This document shows, in pieces, positions 39,563 to 48,962 of a stretch of 64,000 nucleotides of DNA. The notes under the pieces are model-generated. The model searched no databases and was not told the origin of the DNA. It was given only the letters and a program-made list of their open reading frames with translations. How positions within the stretch are numbered: position 1 is the first letter of the stretch; each line of letters begins with the position of its first letter. Position numbers and translations under genes: made by a program. The DNA is from Massilia sp. W12 (GTDB lineage: Bacteria > Pseudomonadota > Gammaproteobacteria > Burkholderiales > Burkholderiaceae_D), in assembly GCF_037300705.1 (NCBI RefSeq), contig NZ_CP147776.1, positions 4,340,001-4,404,000 on the forward strand, in the 5' to 3' direction.

Positions 39563-42500
39563 ATGGACATGTTTTGGTCAGACGAGGAGGTAGCGCGGCT
39601 GGAAGCCGAGTTACCCCAATTGCATGAGACTGCCCGCCTGACGGTCATGTTGCCGCTCGCCTGGGCGCTGCGCCAACGCGATGCGCGCCGCGCCTTGCAA
39701 CTGGCGGAGGAAGCCGAAACCCTGTTGCTGCACAAAAGTCTGGCGCCGCAAAAAAGACGGCAGGCGCAAGCGCGCCTGAATCTGGTGCGGGCCGAAGTGC
39801 GCTGGCTGTACGCCCAGCTGGACACGGCGGAAGCACTGGCCGTGGCCGCGCTCAAAGAATGCATCAGCATGGGCGATGAAGCCGGCGCCGCCGATGCGCA
39901 CTGGCTGCTGGCCTGGATCGCCGGCGACCGTGGCCACAGCCTGGCGCGCGACGCCGGACTGGAAGCCGCCGCCAGCCACGCGCGCAATGCGCAAGATCTG
40001 GTGCGGCTCGATATTGCCGAAGCCGCCCTGGCGCGCTTGTCTGTGTGGCGCTGCAAACGCGCAGATCAAGCGCAATGGGGCAGCCGTTTTTCTCCTGACG
40101 ATCTGCCGCATAAACCGCCGGGGGTGGCGCACTGGCTGCATGATTATTTCGGCGCGCTGGCGTTTCAGGAAAATGATTTCGGCCTGTCCGCAGCCTACCG
40201 CACCCACGCTTATGAAGCAGCGCTGGCCTCGGGCCAGATTCAACGCGCGATTTGCGCCGCCACCAATATCGGGGCCAGTTTCGCCCACCTGAACGACCAT
40301 TTCGCCGCGCTCGACTGGAAACAGCGCGGCCTGGATCTGGCGCTGCCGACCGGCTGGCCGGGTTCACTCGGTTTAGCCTTGATTCACACCGCCGACACCC
40401 TGCGCCTGCTGGGCCGGCTCGACACCGCGCACGAGCTGCTGGCCAAGGCGCGCGCCACCCTGGCCCCCTTGTCAGATTCGCGCAGCTACACCCTGGCCTT
40501 GCGCAATCTGGGCGATTTGGCGCTTGACCGCCAGGACGATGCGGAAGCGCTGGAAACCTTTCAGCAATTGGAAGAGCGCGCCGACGCCCTGCATCAAACC
40601 GATTTCCAATCCGCCGCGCGGCGCGGTCAGGCGCATGCCTTGTGCCGCATGGGAGAGGCGCAAGCCGCTTTGCGCGCCGCCCACAGCGCTTATGAGATTG
40701 CGCATAAAGACCAGATGCTGGCGCTGCAAATCGACGCCTTGCGGGTGCTGGCCAAAGTGCATCAATGCTACCCGCAACTGCCGGCCAATATTGATGCGGC
40801 CAATCCGCCCCTGCATTATTTGCAGCAAGCGATTCAACTCTCCAACCCGATTGAAGGGTATAACGCACCGGATCAATTGCTTGACGAATTGGCCGACGCC
40901 TACAGCGCGGCAGGACAGGACAAGGAAGCGTTCGCCTACGCGCGCAAAGCACGCGATGCGCGCGACAAAACCCACAGCCAGGAAGCCATCAACCATGCCA
41001 TCGCGCTGCAAGTGCGGCATGAAACCGAGCGCGAGCGCGCCGAGGGTGAGAAGCACCGGCAAATGGCGGCCGCCGAAGCGCGCCGCGCCGAAGCATTGCA
41101 ACAAACCAGCACCACCCTGGCGCAACTCGACGCCATCGGGCAGGAAATCACCGCCCACCTGGATTTGTATGCCGTGTTTGAAACCCTCAACAAACATTTG
41201 CATGGCTTGCTCGATGTTTCGCTGTTTGCGGTGTACCTGCTTGACCCCGACGGCTTTGCCCTGAATCTGACCTTTGGCGTGGATGACGGCCAGCCCTTGC
41301 CGACTTATCGCATCGAACTCACCGAACAAAGTGCGGATGTGGTGCGCTGCGTGCGCGACCGGCGTGAAATTCTGATTGACCAAAGCCAGCTGGGCGGCGA
41401 ACGGACGCCGACCTTGAGCCGGCTGTATGCGCCGCTGGCGATTGGCGATCAGGTGCTGGGGGTGATGACGATTCAATCGCGCCGCCGCCATGCTTATGGC
41501 GAACGCGAGCGTTTGATTTTCCGCGCCCTGTGCGCGTATGGCGCGATTGCCTTTGATAACGCCAGCGCTTACCGCCATCTGGAAGCGACCCTGCAAACCC
41601 TGCGTGAAACGCAGGCCGAATTGATGGTGGCGATGCAAGTCAAACATGAGGCCGAACGCCAGGCGGCGCAGGCCGAGCATTTGCGCCAGCTGGCCGAAAT
41701 CGACGCCAGCCGCGCGGAAGTGTTGCAGCAAACCAGCCTGACACTCGAACATTTATGCGCTGTGGGCCAGGAAATCACCGCCCAGCTCGACGCCACGGTG
41801 GTGTATGAAGCCTTGAACCGGCATATTGTCAGCCTGCTGCAGCCGGTCGAATTCAGCATCTACCTGTTCGACCCGGAACAGCAAACCATGGCGCGGGTGT
41901 ATGGCCCGGCCACCAGCCCCGGCGAAGAAGATGGCCCGCACAAGCTGAGCGGCGCGGCGCATTGGCATATCCGCGCGGCGCTGGAAAAAACCGAATTGCT
42001 GCGCACCGATGCGGATCTGCCGCATGCCCTGTTCGCGCCGCTGTATGTCGGCGAGATTGTGATTGGCGTGATGGCGATTCAAAGCCCGGCGCAACATTTG
42101 TGGGATGAGCGCGAGCGCCTGATTTTCCGCACCCTGTGCGCCTTCGGCGCGATTGCGCTCGACAATGCGCACGCCTATCGGCAATTGCAGCAAACCCAGG
42201 CGCAATTAATCGGCCATGAAAAAATGGCCGCGCTCGGCAGCCTGGTGGCTGGCGTGGCGCATGAATTGAATACGCCGATCGGCAACAGCCTGATGTTAGC
42301 CAGCTCGCTGCAGGAAAAAACCGACGCCGTGCAGCGCCATTTGCATCACCAATCGCTGCAGCAACAGGATTTGTCTGATTATCTGGAAGAAACCCAGGAA
42401 GTGGCGCTGCTCTTGATACGCGGACTGTCTGCCGCCTCCGATCTGGTGGCCAGCTTCAAACAGGTGGCGGTGGATCGCACCACGGCGCACCGGCGCATGT

Positions 42501-42988
42501 ACGATTTGCTGCAGGCCACGCATGAAATCGTGGCCACCATGATGAATCAGATCCGCGCCGCCGGCCATGTGATCGATCTCGATATTCCGAAAGATATTGT
42601 GATGGATGGCTACCCCGGCCCCTATGGCCAGATCATCACCAATTTCATCAACAACGCCCTGCTGCACGCCTTCCATGGCAAAAGCGGCGGCTGCATGAGT
42701 TTGAGCGCGCGCCAGATCATGGTCGGCGCCGTGCGGATTATTTTCGCGGATGATGGCGATGGTATTGCGCCGGAGCATATGAGCCGGATTTTCGACCCCT
42801 TCTTCACCACCAAACGCGACGCCGGCGGCAGCGGCCTCGGGCTGTCCATCATTTATAACATCGTGACCACCCTGCTGAATGGCAAAATCCAGGTTGAAAG
42901 CGAGCCGGGCAAAGGAACACGCTTTATCATTGATTTGCCGCAAACCGCACCGCAACAGCAAGTGCAGATACCTGAAGCATTGCAGTAA
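39563..42988 (+). CDS. Cytoplasmic sensor histidine kinase with TPR-like and two GAF domains
   Basis: About 1141 residues without membrane segments. The first 480 residues are TPR-like helical repeats (ALRNLGDLALDRQDDAEALE, AICAATNIGASFAHLNDHFA). A coiled coil links to two GAF domains that each start with the same motif (LDAIGQEITAHLDLYAVFET and LCAVGQEITAQLDATVVYEA), so they look duplicated. The kinase core has the phospho-His in LVAGVAHELNTPIGNSL and ATPase motifs FINNALLHAF, DDGDGI and GGSGLGLSIIYNIVTT. The start is uncertain, ATG at 39563 or 39569, with no strong ribosome site. No receiver partner is adjacent. Confidence 0.88.
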   Translation: MDMFWSDEEVARLEAELPQLHETARLTVMLPLAWALRQRDARRALQLAEEAETLLLHKSLAPQKRRQAQARLNLVRAEVRWLYAQLDTAEALAVAALKECISMGDEAGAADAHWLLAWIAGDRGHSLARDAGLEAAASHARNAQDLVRLDIAEAALARLSVWRCKRADQAQWGSRFSPDDLPHKPPGVAHWLHDYFGALAFQENDFGLSAAYRTHAYEAALASGQIQRAICAATNIGASFAHLNDHFAALDWKQRGLDLALPTGWPGSLGLALIHTADTLRLLGRLDTAHELLAKARATLAPLSDSRSYTLALRNLGDLALDRQDDAEALETFQQLEERADALHQTDFQSAARRGQAHALCRMGEAQAALRAAHSAYEIAHKDQMLALQIDALRVLAKVHQCYPQLPANIDAANPPLHYLQQAIQLSNPIEGYNAPDQLLDELADAYSAAGQDKEAFAYARKARDARDKTHSQEAINHAIALQVRHETERERAEGEKHRQMAAAEARRAEALQQTSTTLAQLDAIGQEITAHLDLYAVFETLNKHLHGLLDVSLFAVYLLDPDGFALNLTFGVDDGQPLPTYRIELTEQSADVVRCVRDRREILIDQSQLGGERTPTLSRLYAPLAIGDQVLGVMTIQSRRRHAYGERERLIFRALCAYGAIAFDNASAYRHLEATLQTLRETQAELMVAMQVKHEAERQAAQAEHLRQLAEIDASRAEVLQQTSLTLEHLCAVGQEITAQLDATVVYEALNRHIVSLLQPVEFSIYLFDPEQQTMARVYGPATSPGEEDGPHKLSGAAHWHIRAALEKTELLRTDADLPHALFAPLYVGEIVIGVMAIQSPAQHLWDERERLIFRTLCAFGAIALDNAHAYRQLQQTQAQLIGHEKMAALGSLVAGVAHELNTPIGNSLMLASSLQEKTDAVQRHLHHQSLQQQDLSDYLEETQEVALLLIRGLSAASDLVASFKQVAVDRTTAHRRMYDLLQATHEIVATMMNQIRAAGHVIDLDIPKDIVMDGYPGPYGQIITNFINNALLHAFHGKSGGCMSLSARQIMVGAVRIIFADDGDGIAPEHMSRIFDPFFTTKRDAGGSGLGLSIIYNIVTTLLNGKIQVESEPGKGTRFIIDLPQTAPQQQVQIPEALQ

Positions 42989-43042
42989 TGCGCAGCCGTG
43001 TCTTGCAGCACGGCGCAAGATGTTGCTATGCAACAGATAAAT

Positions 43043-43073
43043 TTGACATTTGCCCCGCATTCTTGCGGATAAT
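43043..43073 (+). promoter_or_regulatory. Candidate promoter for the YtkA-like and peroxidase genes
   Basis: TTGACA (43043-43048) is a perfect -35. GATAAT (43068-43073) is a near-consensus -10, though the spacer is 19 bp, longer than ideal. It lies about 30 bp upstream of the gene at 43104. Confidence 0.45.
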
Positions 43074-43103
43074 ACGGCTTCTGGCCGACATTCCATTTCA
43101 TCT

Positions 43104-43607
43104 ATGCAAACCCCTATCAGCCTGCGCGCCTGTGTGCGCCTGTTCCTGTTGTTCTTGTGCCTGAGCGCGCACGCCGCGCACGCGCTGGAAGCGCGCCTGC
43201 AACCGCTTACCCGCGCCAGCAGCCGCCAAGTGTATATGGTGACACTGATCCCGCCGCCGGAAGGGGTGGCGATCAACCGCATGCACAGCTGGCAGGTGCG
43301 CTTGAGCAATGCCGAGGGCAAACCGGTGGAAAAAGCCACCTTCCGCATTGACGGCGGCATGCCGCAACATAATCATGGCCTGCCGACCCGCCCGCAAGTC
43401 ACGCAAAACCGGGGGCATGGCATTTATTTACTCGAAGGCATGCGCTTTAATATGCCCGGCTGGTGGGAGCTGACCTTGCATATCGAAAGCGAAAAACAAA
43501 AAGACCGCGTCAATTTCCAGATTTTGATTGATTTGCCGCCGGCGCCCGGCGCCGCTCCGGCCCAGGCCGGCCAGCATAGCGGAATGAATATGCCGGGGGG
43601 CAAATGA
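43104..43607 (+). CDS. Secreted YtkA/FixH-like domain protein
   Basis: This 167-residue protein has a signal peptide (ACVRLFLLFLCLSAHAAHA) and a single YtkA/FixH-like beta-sandwich: INRMHSWQVRLSNAEGKPVE, IDGGMPQHNHGLPTRPQVT and NMPGWWELTLHI. The MPQHNHGLP segment and a Met/His-rich tail (GQHSGMNMPGGK) could bind copper. ATG at 43104 begins just before the signal peptide. Its stop overlaps the start of the di-haem peroxidase gene by 4 bp (ATGA), so the two periplasmic proteins are probably made together and act in one process. Confidence 0.78.
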   Translation: MQTPISLRACVRLFLLFLCLSAHAAHALEARLQPLTRASSRQVYMVTLIPPPEGVAINRMHSWQVRLSNAEGKPVEKATFRIDGGMPQHNHGLPTRPQVTQNRGHGIYLLEGMRFNMPGWWELTLHIESEKQKDRVNFQILIDLPPAPGAAPAQAGQHSGMNMPGGK

Positions 43608-44893
43608 AAATCCGCCTCTCAACCGCCCTGATTTCCCTGGCTGCGTTCGGCTTCCTGGTGACGCCTGCGCTGTCGATTTTGGACAAACTGCCGGCCTGGA
43701 GCAGCGAAAGCAGCGGCCCGGACGCCTGGAGCGATGACGAGCGTAAAGTGCTGTCTTCACTGCTGCTGAGCAAACTCGGCCCGCCGCCGCTCGATCCCTC
43801 CAATAAATATGAGTTGAAACCGGAAGCGATTGCGCTGGGTAAGCGCCTGTTTCACGATGTGCGCTTATCCACCAATGGCGCGGTGTCCTGCGCCAGCTGT
43901 CACGATCCGGCCAAGGATTTCCAGGACGGCAAAGCGCTGGGCCAGGGACTGGCGCAAGGCAATCGCCGCACCATGAGCTTAGGTTCGGTCGGCTACCACC
44001 CTTTCTTTTTCTGGGATGGCCGCAAAGACAGCTTGTGGTCGCAAGCGCTGGAGCCGCTGGAAAATCCGAAAGAACACGGCATGACCCGCACCGGCTTGCT
44101 GCATCTGATGACGGCGCATTACAAAGCTGATTATGAAAAAGTATTCGGCGCCCTGCCCAAGACCGAAGGCTTGCCGCAGCAAGCCGGGCCGCAAGGCACG
44201 CCGGAGCAGCAAGACGCCTGGCAAAGCCTGCCGCGCCAGAACCGGCATGAAATTTCGCAAGCCTTCGCGAATATCGGCAAAGCGATTGCGGCCTGGGAAA
44301 AAACCCTGCAATACACGCCGGGCCGGGTCGATCACTATATCGAAGCGCTGTTGCTCAACCGGCGCGACGAATGGAAGGTGCTGAGCACATCGGAAAAAAA
44401 CGGCATGCGCCTGTTCATCGGCAAAGCCCAGTGCATCACCTGCCACAATGGCCCGCTGCTGACTGATTACAGCTTCCACAATACCGGCGTGCCGCCGGCC
44501 TCGATTCAGGAACTGGCGGCGGGGCGCTCCAGCGCACTGGAAAAATTGACCTCTGATCCATTTAACTGCCTGGGGCCGTTTTCTGATGCGAAAGCGGATT
44601 TATGCGGTGAATTGCGCTTTTTATCGAATGACAATCCGGCTTGGCTGGCGGCTTTCAAAACCCCCAGTCTGCGCGGCGTCGGCAAACGCGCGCCGTATAT
44701 GCACGCGGGACAAATGGCGAATCTGGAAAGAGTCGCGGCGCATTATCAAAAAGCGACCCCGGCCAGCATCGGCCACAATGAGCGTGACCCGATGCAGCTG
44801 ACGCCATCCGAAATCACCGATTTGCTGGCCTTCCTGAACGCGCTGGACAGCAAGATTGTGGAAAATAACGCCACTTTGCGCGTGGCGCGGTAA
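43604..44893 (+). CDS. Di-haem cytochrome c peroxidase / MauG-family protein
   Basis: This 429-residue exported protein has an N-terminal signal or anchor (TALISLAAFGFLVTPALSIL) and two haem c sites, CASCH (NGAVSCASCHDPAKDF) and CITCH (GKAQCITCHNGPLLTD). Conserved parts are LGKRLFHDVRLSTNG, FFWDGRKDSLWSQALEPLEN and TPSLRGVGKRAPYMHAGQM. The family includes bacterial peroxidases and MauG-like enzymes that oxidise a partner protein. The start overlaps the upstream YtkA-like gene, which could be its electron-transfer or copper partner; that is inference. Confidence 0.9.
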   Translation: MKIRLSTALISLAAFGFLVTPALSILDKLPAWSSESSGPDAWSDDERKVLSSLLLSKLGPPPLDPSNKYELKPEAIALGKRLFHDVRLSTNGAVSCASCHDPAKDFQDGKALGQGLAQGNRRTMSLGSVGYHPFFFWDGRKDSLWSQALEPLENPKEHGMTRTGLLHLMTAHYKADYEKVFGALPKTEGLPQQAGPQGTPEQQDAWQSLPRQNRHEISQAFANIGKAIAAWEKTLQYTPGRVDHYIEALLLNRRDEWKVLSTSEKNGMRLFIGKAQCITCHNGPLLTDYSFHNTGVPPASIQELAAGRSSALEKLTSDPFNCLGPFSDAKADLCGELRFLSNDNPAWLAAFKTPSLRGVGKRAPYMHAGQMANLERVAAHYQKATPASIGHNERDPMQLTPSEITDLLAFLNALDSKIVENNATLRVAR

Positions 44894-45019
44894 GCGCGGA
44901 GACTTGAATTCCTTTGCGTAGCCGCCGGCGCCGGGCTGGGCTGCGGCGCCAACCTGCATTTGCGGCCAGCCCTGATTGTTTTCGGGCTTCGGGCTTGTGC
45001 GTCGATCTGAAAAACATCG

Positions 45020-45025
45020 TATAAT
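45020..45025 (+). promoter_or_regulatory. -10 element (TATAAT) of rpmE2
   Basis: A consensus TATAAT lies 105 bp upstream of the L31 start. The -35 is weak (TTGTGC with a 19-bp spacer). The transcript would begin near 45032, in the first arm of the hairpin that follows. Confidence 0.5.
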
Positions 45026-45027
45026 CG

Positions 45028-45049
45028 CAGGTTGATTTTTCCCAACCTG
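45028..45049 (+). other. Hairpin at the 5' end of the rpmE2 leader
   Basis: CAGGTTG and CAACCTG form a 7-bp stem with an 8-base loop just after the -10. A leader of about 85 bp then runs to the start codon. Ribosomal protein L31 leaders are known in other phyla; whether this is one is unknown. Confidence 0.4.
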
Positions 45050-45130
45050 GCAAGTGATTGGCAATCGGGTCGAGATGCAGCACTGACCGACGAAGTGTTG
45101 ATTGGCTACCAAACTTATTTTGAGGCATAA

Positions 45131-45400
45131 ATGAAAGCTGATATCCATCCGGATTACCGCGAAGTCGTGTTCCACGATCTGTCCTGCGATTTCAAATTCA
45201 TCACCCGTTCCACGATCAACACCCGTGAAACCACCGAATTTGAAGGCAAGACCTACCCGCTGGTGAAGATCGAAGTTTCTTCGCAATCCCACCCGTTCTA
45301 CACCGGCAAACACAAGATCGTCGATACCGCTGGTCGCGTGGAAAAATTCCGCCAGAAGTTCGGTTCGGTTGGCTCCAAGACCCAAGTCGCCGCCGGCTGA
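45131..45400 (+). CDS. rpmE2: 50S ribosomal protein L31 type B
   Basis: This 89-residue protein matches the type B (zinc-free) L31 family: [49 protein letters not shown] and VEKFRQKFG. It lacks the CxxC zinc ligands of type A. Type B forms often replace type A in zinc shortage where both exist; no second L31 is visible here. GAGG lies five bases before ATG. A bidirectional terminator follows. Confidence 0.96.
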   Translation: MKADIHPDYREVVFHDLSCDFKFITRSTINTRETTEFEGKTYPLVKIEVSSQSHPFYTGKHKIVDTAGRVEKFRQKFGSVGSKTQVAAG

Positions 45401-45417
45401 TTTGCTTCGGCAAACTG

Positions 45418-45444
45418 AAAAAGGCAGCCTTGCGCTGCCTTTTT
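45418..45444. terminator. Bidirectional intrinsic terminator after rpmE2
   Basis: AAAAAGGCAGC and GCTGCCTTTTT form an 11-bp stem with a 5-base loop, 18 bp after the rpmE2 stop, with a T-run on the plus strand. Confidence 0.9.
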
Positions 45445-45479
45445 CATTGCCGCACATCGCAACACAACACTGAACACCC

Positions 45480-47201
45480 ATGAAACCTGTGCGCCTGCCC
45501 GCTTCCGCAACACTGGCATTGCCGCGCCGGGTTTTATTTTTACTCTGCCTGCTGTACATCATCCCCGGCCTGATCGGGCGCGACCCATGGAAAAACGCAG
45601 ATGCGTCAGGCTTTGGCGTGATGTGGAGCATGGCGCATGGCAGCTGGCAGGATTGGCTGTGGCCGAATGTGGCCGGGCTGCCGATGCCGCAGGAAGGCCC
45701 GCTGGCGTTCTGGCTTGGCGCGCTGATGATCAAACTCAGCGCCCCCTTGCTGGGCGATGTGCTGGCGGCGCGCTTATCCACCGCCGCCGCCTTTTTGCTC
45801 GGCGCCGCCTCGGTCTGGTACAGCGCTTACCACTTGGGCCGCCGGCCCGAAGCGCAACCGCTCAAACTCGCCTTCGGCGGCCAGCCGGAAGCCAAGGACT
45901 TTGGCCGCACCCTGGCCGACGCCGCACTCTTGATTTATCTGGCCTGCTTCGGCCTGCTGCTGAACAGCCACCAAACCAGCTCGCACCCGCTGCTGACCGC
46001 GCTGATGGGCTTGCTGACCTATGTCAGCATCCGCTACGCCGACGAACCGCACTGGCGCCATGCGGTGCGCCTCGGCCTGACCCTGGGCGCGCTGGCGCTC
46101 ACGCGCGGCTTGCTGGTTCCTCTGACGCTGTGGGCGGCCCTGTTGATCTGCCTGCTCTGGCTGCGCAGCACCCCATTGTGCCTGCGCCATATGGCGCTGA
46201 CCTTATGCACCATGGCCGCCGTGCTGGCGCTGTGGCTGTTGCCGGCGCATCTGCTGCGCCCGTATGGCTCAACCCCGCTGTATGCCTGGCTGGGCTGGCA
46301 CAACACCCAGTTGGCCACGCCCAGCGGCGCCAGCCTGCATTATTTTCTGCGCTACGGCATCTGGTTTTTCTGGCCGGCCTGGGCGCTGGCCGGCTGGGCC
46401 GTATATGCCTGGCGCCGCCAACACCGCGCCCTGCACATCGCCTTGCCGCTGGCCCTGATGCTGCCGCTGGCCGTGCTGGCCCTGTGCAATCCCGAACTGG
46501 CGGAAAGCCAATTGCTGCCGCTCTTGCCGCCAGCGGCGATTCTGGCCGCCTTCGGCCTGCCCGCCCTCAAGCGCGGCGCATTGAATGCGGTCGATTGGTT
46601 CGCCATGATTATCCTGTCGATGACCGCCGGCTTGATCTGGCTGCACTGGCTGGCGCTGCAAACCGGCTGGCCGGCGCAATTATCAAAAAATATGCTCAAG
46701 CTGGCCCCCGGCATGCAAGTGCAGTTCGATCCGCTCGCCTTTAGCGCCGCACTCGCCGCCACGCTGGCCTGGATTGGCCTGGTGCGCTGGCGCCTGCTGC
46801 GCCGCCCCACCGTGCTGTGGCGCGCGGTGGTGCTGTCTTCCGCTGGCGTGATTTTGTGCTGGCTGTTGTTGATGAGCTTGTTCTTGCAATGGAGTAATTA
46901 CCGCTTGAGCTATGCCGGCGTGGCGCAGCAAATCGCCGCCAAACTGCCGCCCGGCGCCTGCGTCGAAAGCAATGTCAGCCCGGCGCAGCGCGCTTCCTTC
47001 GCCTACCTGGGCGGCGTGCGCTTCTCCGCCTTTGGCGGCTCTGAGTGCGAATGGCTGCTGCTGCGCGATAGCGTGCGCCTGCGCGATGAGCGCGAATTGG
47101 CCTCGCAATGGCGCACGCCTTCCTGGCAATTGATGTGGGAAGGGCGGCGCCCCGCTGACCGCGATGAGCGCTTCCGCCTGTACCGCCGCAAGCCGATGTA
47201 G
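45480..47201 (+). CDS. GT39/ArnT-like membrane glycosyltransferase
   Basis: This 573-residue polytopic membrane protein has a GT-C-type first loop after TM1 (LYIIPGLIGRDPWKNADASG), where an acidic residue (Asp) sits at the catalytic position. About eleven hydrophobic segments follow, then a C-terminal soluble part of about 90 residues (LSYAGVAQQIAAKLPPGACV). The family moves sugars such as aminoarabinose or mannose from lipid carriers onto lipid A or proteins. Substrate unknown. It lies 80 bp after rpmE2, beyond a terminator, so it has its own promoter. Confidence 0.78.
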   Translation: MKPVRLPASATLALPRRVLFLLCLLYIIPGLIGRDPWKNADASGFGVMWSMAHGSWQDWLWPNVAGLPMPQEGPLAFWLGALMIKLSAPLLGDVLAARLSTAAAFLLGAASVWYSAYHLGRRPEAQPLKLAFGGQPEAKDFGRTLADAALLIYLACFGLLLNSHQTSSHPLLTALMGLLTYVSIRYADEPHWRHAVRLGLTLGALALTRGLLVPLTLWAALLICLLWLRSTPLCLRHMALTLCTMAAVLALWLLPAHLLRPYGSTPLYAWLGWHNTQLATPSGASLHYFLRYGIWFFWPAWALAGWAVYAWRRQHRALHIALPLALMLPLAVLALCNPELAESQLLPLLPPAAILAAFGLPALKRGALNAVDWFAMIILSMTAGLIWLHWLALQTGWPAQLSKNMLKLAPGMQVQFDPLAFSAALAATLAWIGLVRWRLLRRPTVLWRAVVLSSAGVILCWLLLMSLFLQWSNYRLSYAGVAQQIAAKLPPGACVESNVSPAQRASFAYLGGVRFSAFGGSECEWLLLRDSVRLRDERELASQWRTPSWQLMWEGRRPADRDERFRLYRRKPM

Positions 47202-47469
47202 GCCCGTCTCGCATACCGGCTGCCTGCCGGACTGAGCAACAATCGTCAGGGAAACCGGCAGCGCGAACCATCTTGCAGCGTCTTATTGCTCAATAGCCTG
47301 CGATTGATCCTGTAAAGCCGATGCAATTTATCTTTGCTCTGCATTTGCCGCCACGCTTGACCGGCCCCGCCAGGCTGCCAGCGCCGCTGAAATGAACTCA
47401 CGGCGCCACACCACATGATTGAGTAAGCAGCAAGCGCCGCTCTTGCGACCAGGATTTCGAGGTTTCACA

Positions 47470-48885
47470 ATGCATCAAGACAAGGAAAAAACTGCAAGCC
47501 AGCATCAACGCATCTTGCATCTGACCTGGCCCACACTGATCGGGCAAATCGCCGTGATCGCCTACGGCGTGGCTGACACCATGATGACGGCGCGCTACAG
47601 CGCAGCCGATCTGGCCGCGCTGGCGGTTGGCTCCTCCATCTACATCAGCATCTTCCTTGGCTTATCCGGCATTTTGCAGGCGCTCACGCCGCAAATCGCG
47701 CATGCTTTCGGCGCGCGTGAAGGGGAAAAAATCGGCCATCTGGCGCACCAGGGCATCTGGCTTGCGCTCGCGCTTGCCTTGCTGGGCGCAATTGCCCTGT
47801 GCTTCCCCTATCCCCTGCTGGCGCTGGCCAAGGCAGGGCCGGAAATGCAGGCCAAAGTCTTGCAATATCTGCGCACCTTAGCCCCGGCTTTGCCGGCCAC
47901 CCTGGCGTTCGTGGTGTACAGCGCAATCAATAATGGCAGCGCACAACCGCGCATGGTGATGGTGTTGCAAGTCTTTGGCCTGCTGTTGAAAATCGTGCTG
48001 AACGCCGGCTTTATCTATGGCATGGCCGGACTGCCGGCGCTGGGCGGCCCAGGCTGCGCGCTGGCGACCATGATCGTGGCCTGGGTCAATCTGGCGCTGG
48101 CATGGTGGCTGTTAAAACAAAAGCGCGCCTATCGCAGCTATCGCCTGTTTGGCCGCGCCTGGGAAAAACCGCATTGGCCCACCCTGCGCAGCCTGCTGGC
48201 GCTGGGCTTGCCAATCGGCGCCTCGTATTTCATTGAAGTCAGCTCTTTCACCTTCATGGCGATCTTTATCTCACGCTTGGGCGAATCCGCCGTGGGGGCG
48301 CACCAGATCATGGCCAATATCGGCGCAATTATATTTATGTGGCCGCTTTCCGTCGCGCACGCCACCTCCACGCTGGTGGCGCAAGCGCGCGGGGCCGGCA
48401 TGCTGCCGCAAGCACTGGCGATTACCCGCCACGGCTTGCAACTGGGCATAGGCGGAGCCTTTATCTTCGGCCTCGCTTGCTGGCTGCTGCGCGACAGTCT
48501 GCTGGGCCTGTACACCCATGACCCGCAAGTGGTGCAACGCGCCCTGCCGCTATTCTTATTCCTGGCCGCCTATCAGATTTTCGACGCCACCCAATGCATC
48601 ATCGCCTTTGTGCTGCGGGCCTGGAATGTGGTGTTTTGGCCGATGCTGGCGAATGCTTTCGCCTTGTGGGGCATGGGTTTGCTGGTCGGCTGCATACTTG
48701 GCCTGAACTTACTCGATCTCTCATTATCGCCGGCGATTTCCGGGGTGCAGGGCTTTTGGCTGGCGAACAGTCTGAGCCTGGTGTGGCTGGCGCTGCTGCT
48801 TTACCCCTATTTGCGTTTTATTGAAAAACGGGCCATGCGTGCTGATGGCAATTCCAATCACTTGGCTGCAGTTGAAGCACGATGA
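47470..48885 (+). CDS. MATE-family multidrug/Na+ antiporter
   Basis: This 471-residue protein has twelve membrane segments and MATE signatures: ILHLTWPTLIGQIAVIAYGV followed by ADTMMTARYS, LGLSGILQALTPQIAHAFGA and the second half GLPIGASYFIEVSSFTFMAI with HQIMANIG. It exports cationic compounds by Na+ or H+ antiport. I chose ATG at 47470 because GAGG lies seven bases upstream; an upstream in-frame start (47419) lacks a site. It precedes tRNA-Leu. Confidence 0.92.
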   Translation: MHQDKEKTASQHQRILHLTWPTLIGQIAVIAYGVADTMMTARYSAADLAALAVGSSIYISIFLGLSGILQALTPQIAHAFGAREGEKIGHLAHQGIWLALALALLGAIALCFPYPLLALAKAGPEMQAKVLQYLRTLAPALPATLAFVVYSAINNGSAQPRMVMVLQVFGLLLKIVLNAGFIYGMAGLPALGGPGCALATMIVAWVNLALAWWLLKQKRAYRSYRLFGRAWEKPHWPTLRSLLALGLPIGASYFIEVSSFTFMAIFISRLGESAVGAHQIMANIGAIIFMWPLSVAHATSTLVAQARGAGMLPQALAITRHGLQLGIGGAFIFGLACWLLRDSLLGLYTHDPQVVQRALPLFLFLAAYQIFDATQCIIAFVLRAWNVVFWPMLANAFALWGMGLLVGCILGLNLLDLSLSPAISGVQGFWLANSLSLVWLALLLYPYLRFIEKRAMRADGNSNHLAAVEAR

Positions 48886-48904
48886 AATCAGATAGAAAAA
48901 TCCG

Positions 48905-48918
48905 GAAATCCGGATTTC
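48905..48918. repeat. 14-bp perfect palindrome upstream of tRNA-Leu
   Basis: GAAATCCGGATTTC is a perfect palindrome 20 bp after the MATE stop, and ATCCGG is repeated just before it. It sits next to the tRNA -35. It could be a regulator site or a small terminator stem; there is no T-run. Confidence 0.4.
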
Positions 48919-48920
48919 AC

Positions 48921-48949
48921 TTGCAGACTTCAAAAAAGCTTGGCATAAT
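48921..48949 (+). promoter_or_regulatory. Candidate promoter of tRNA-Leu
   Basis: TTGCAG (48921-48926) and CATAAT (48944-48949) are 17 bp apart, and the -10 ends 13 bp before the mature tRNA. The weak -35 is partly balanced by ideal spacing. Confidence 0.5.
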
Positions 48950-48962
48950 TCTGTCTTCCGTT

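Noticed and set aside
40472-41752. Long minus-strand open frame opposite the TPR-GAF kinase
   Set aside because: The plus frame has clear GAF and kinase motifs; the minus frame shows none and reflects GC-rich codon bias.
44621-45781. Minus-strand open frame spanning rpmE2 and its neighbours
   Set aside because: It crosses the peroxidase end, rpmE2 and a terminator, all well supported on the plus strand, and has no recognisable domain.
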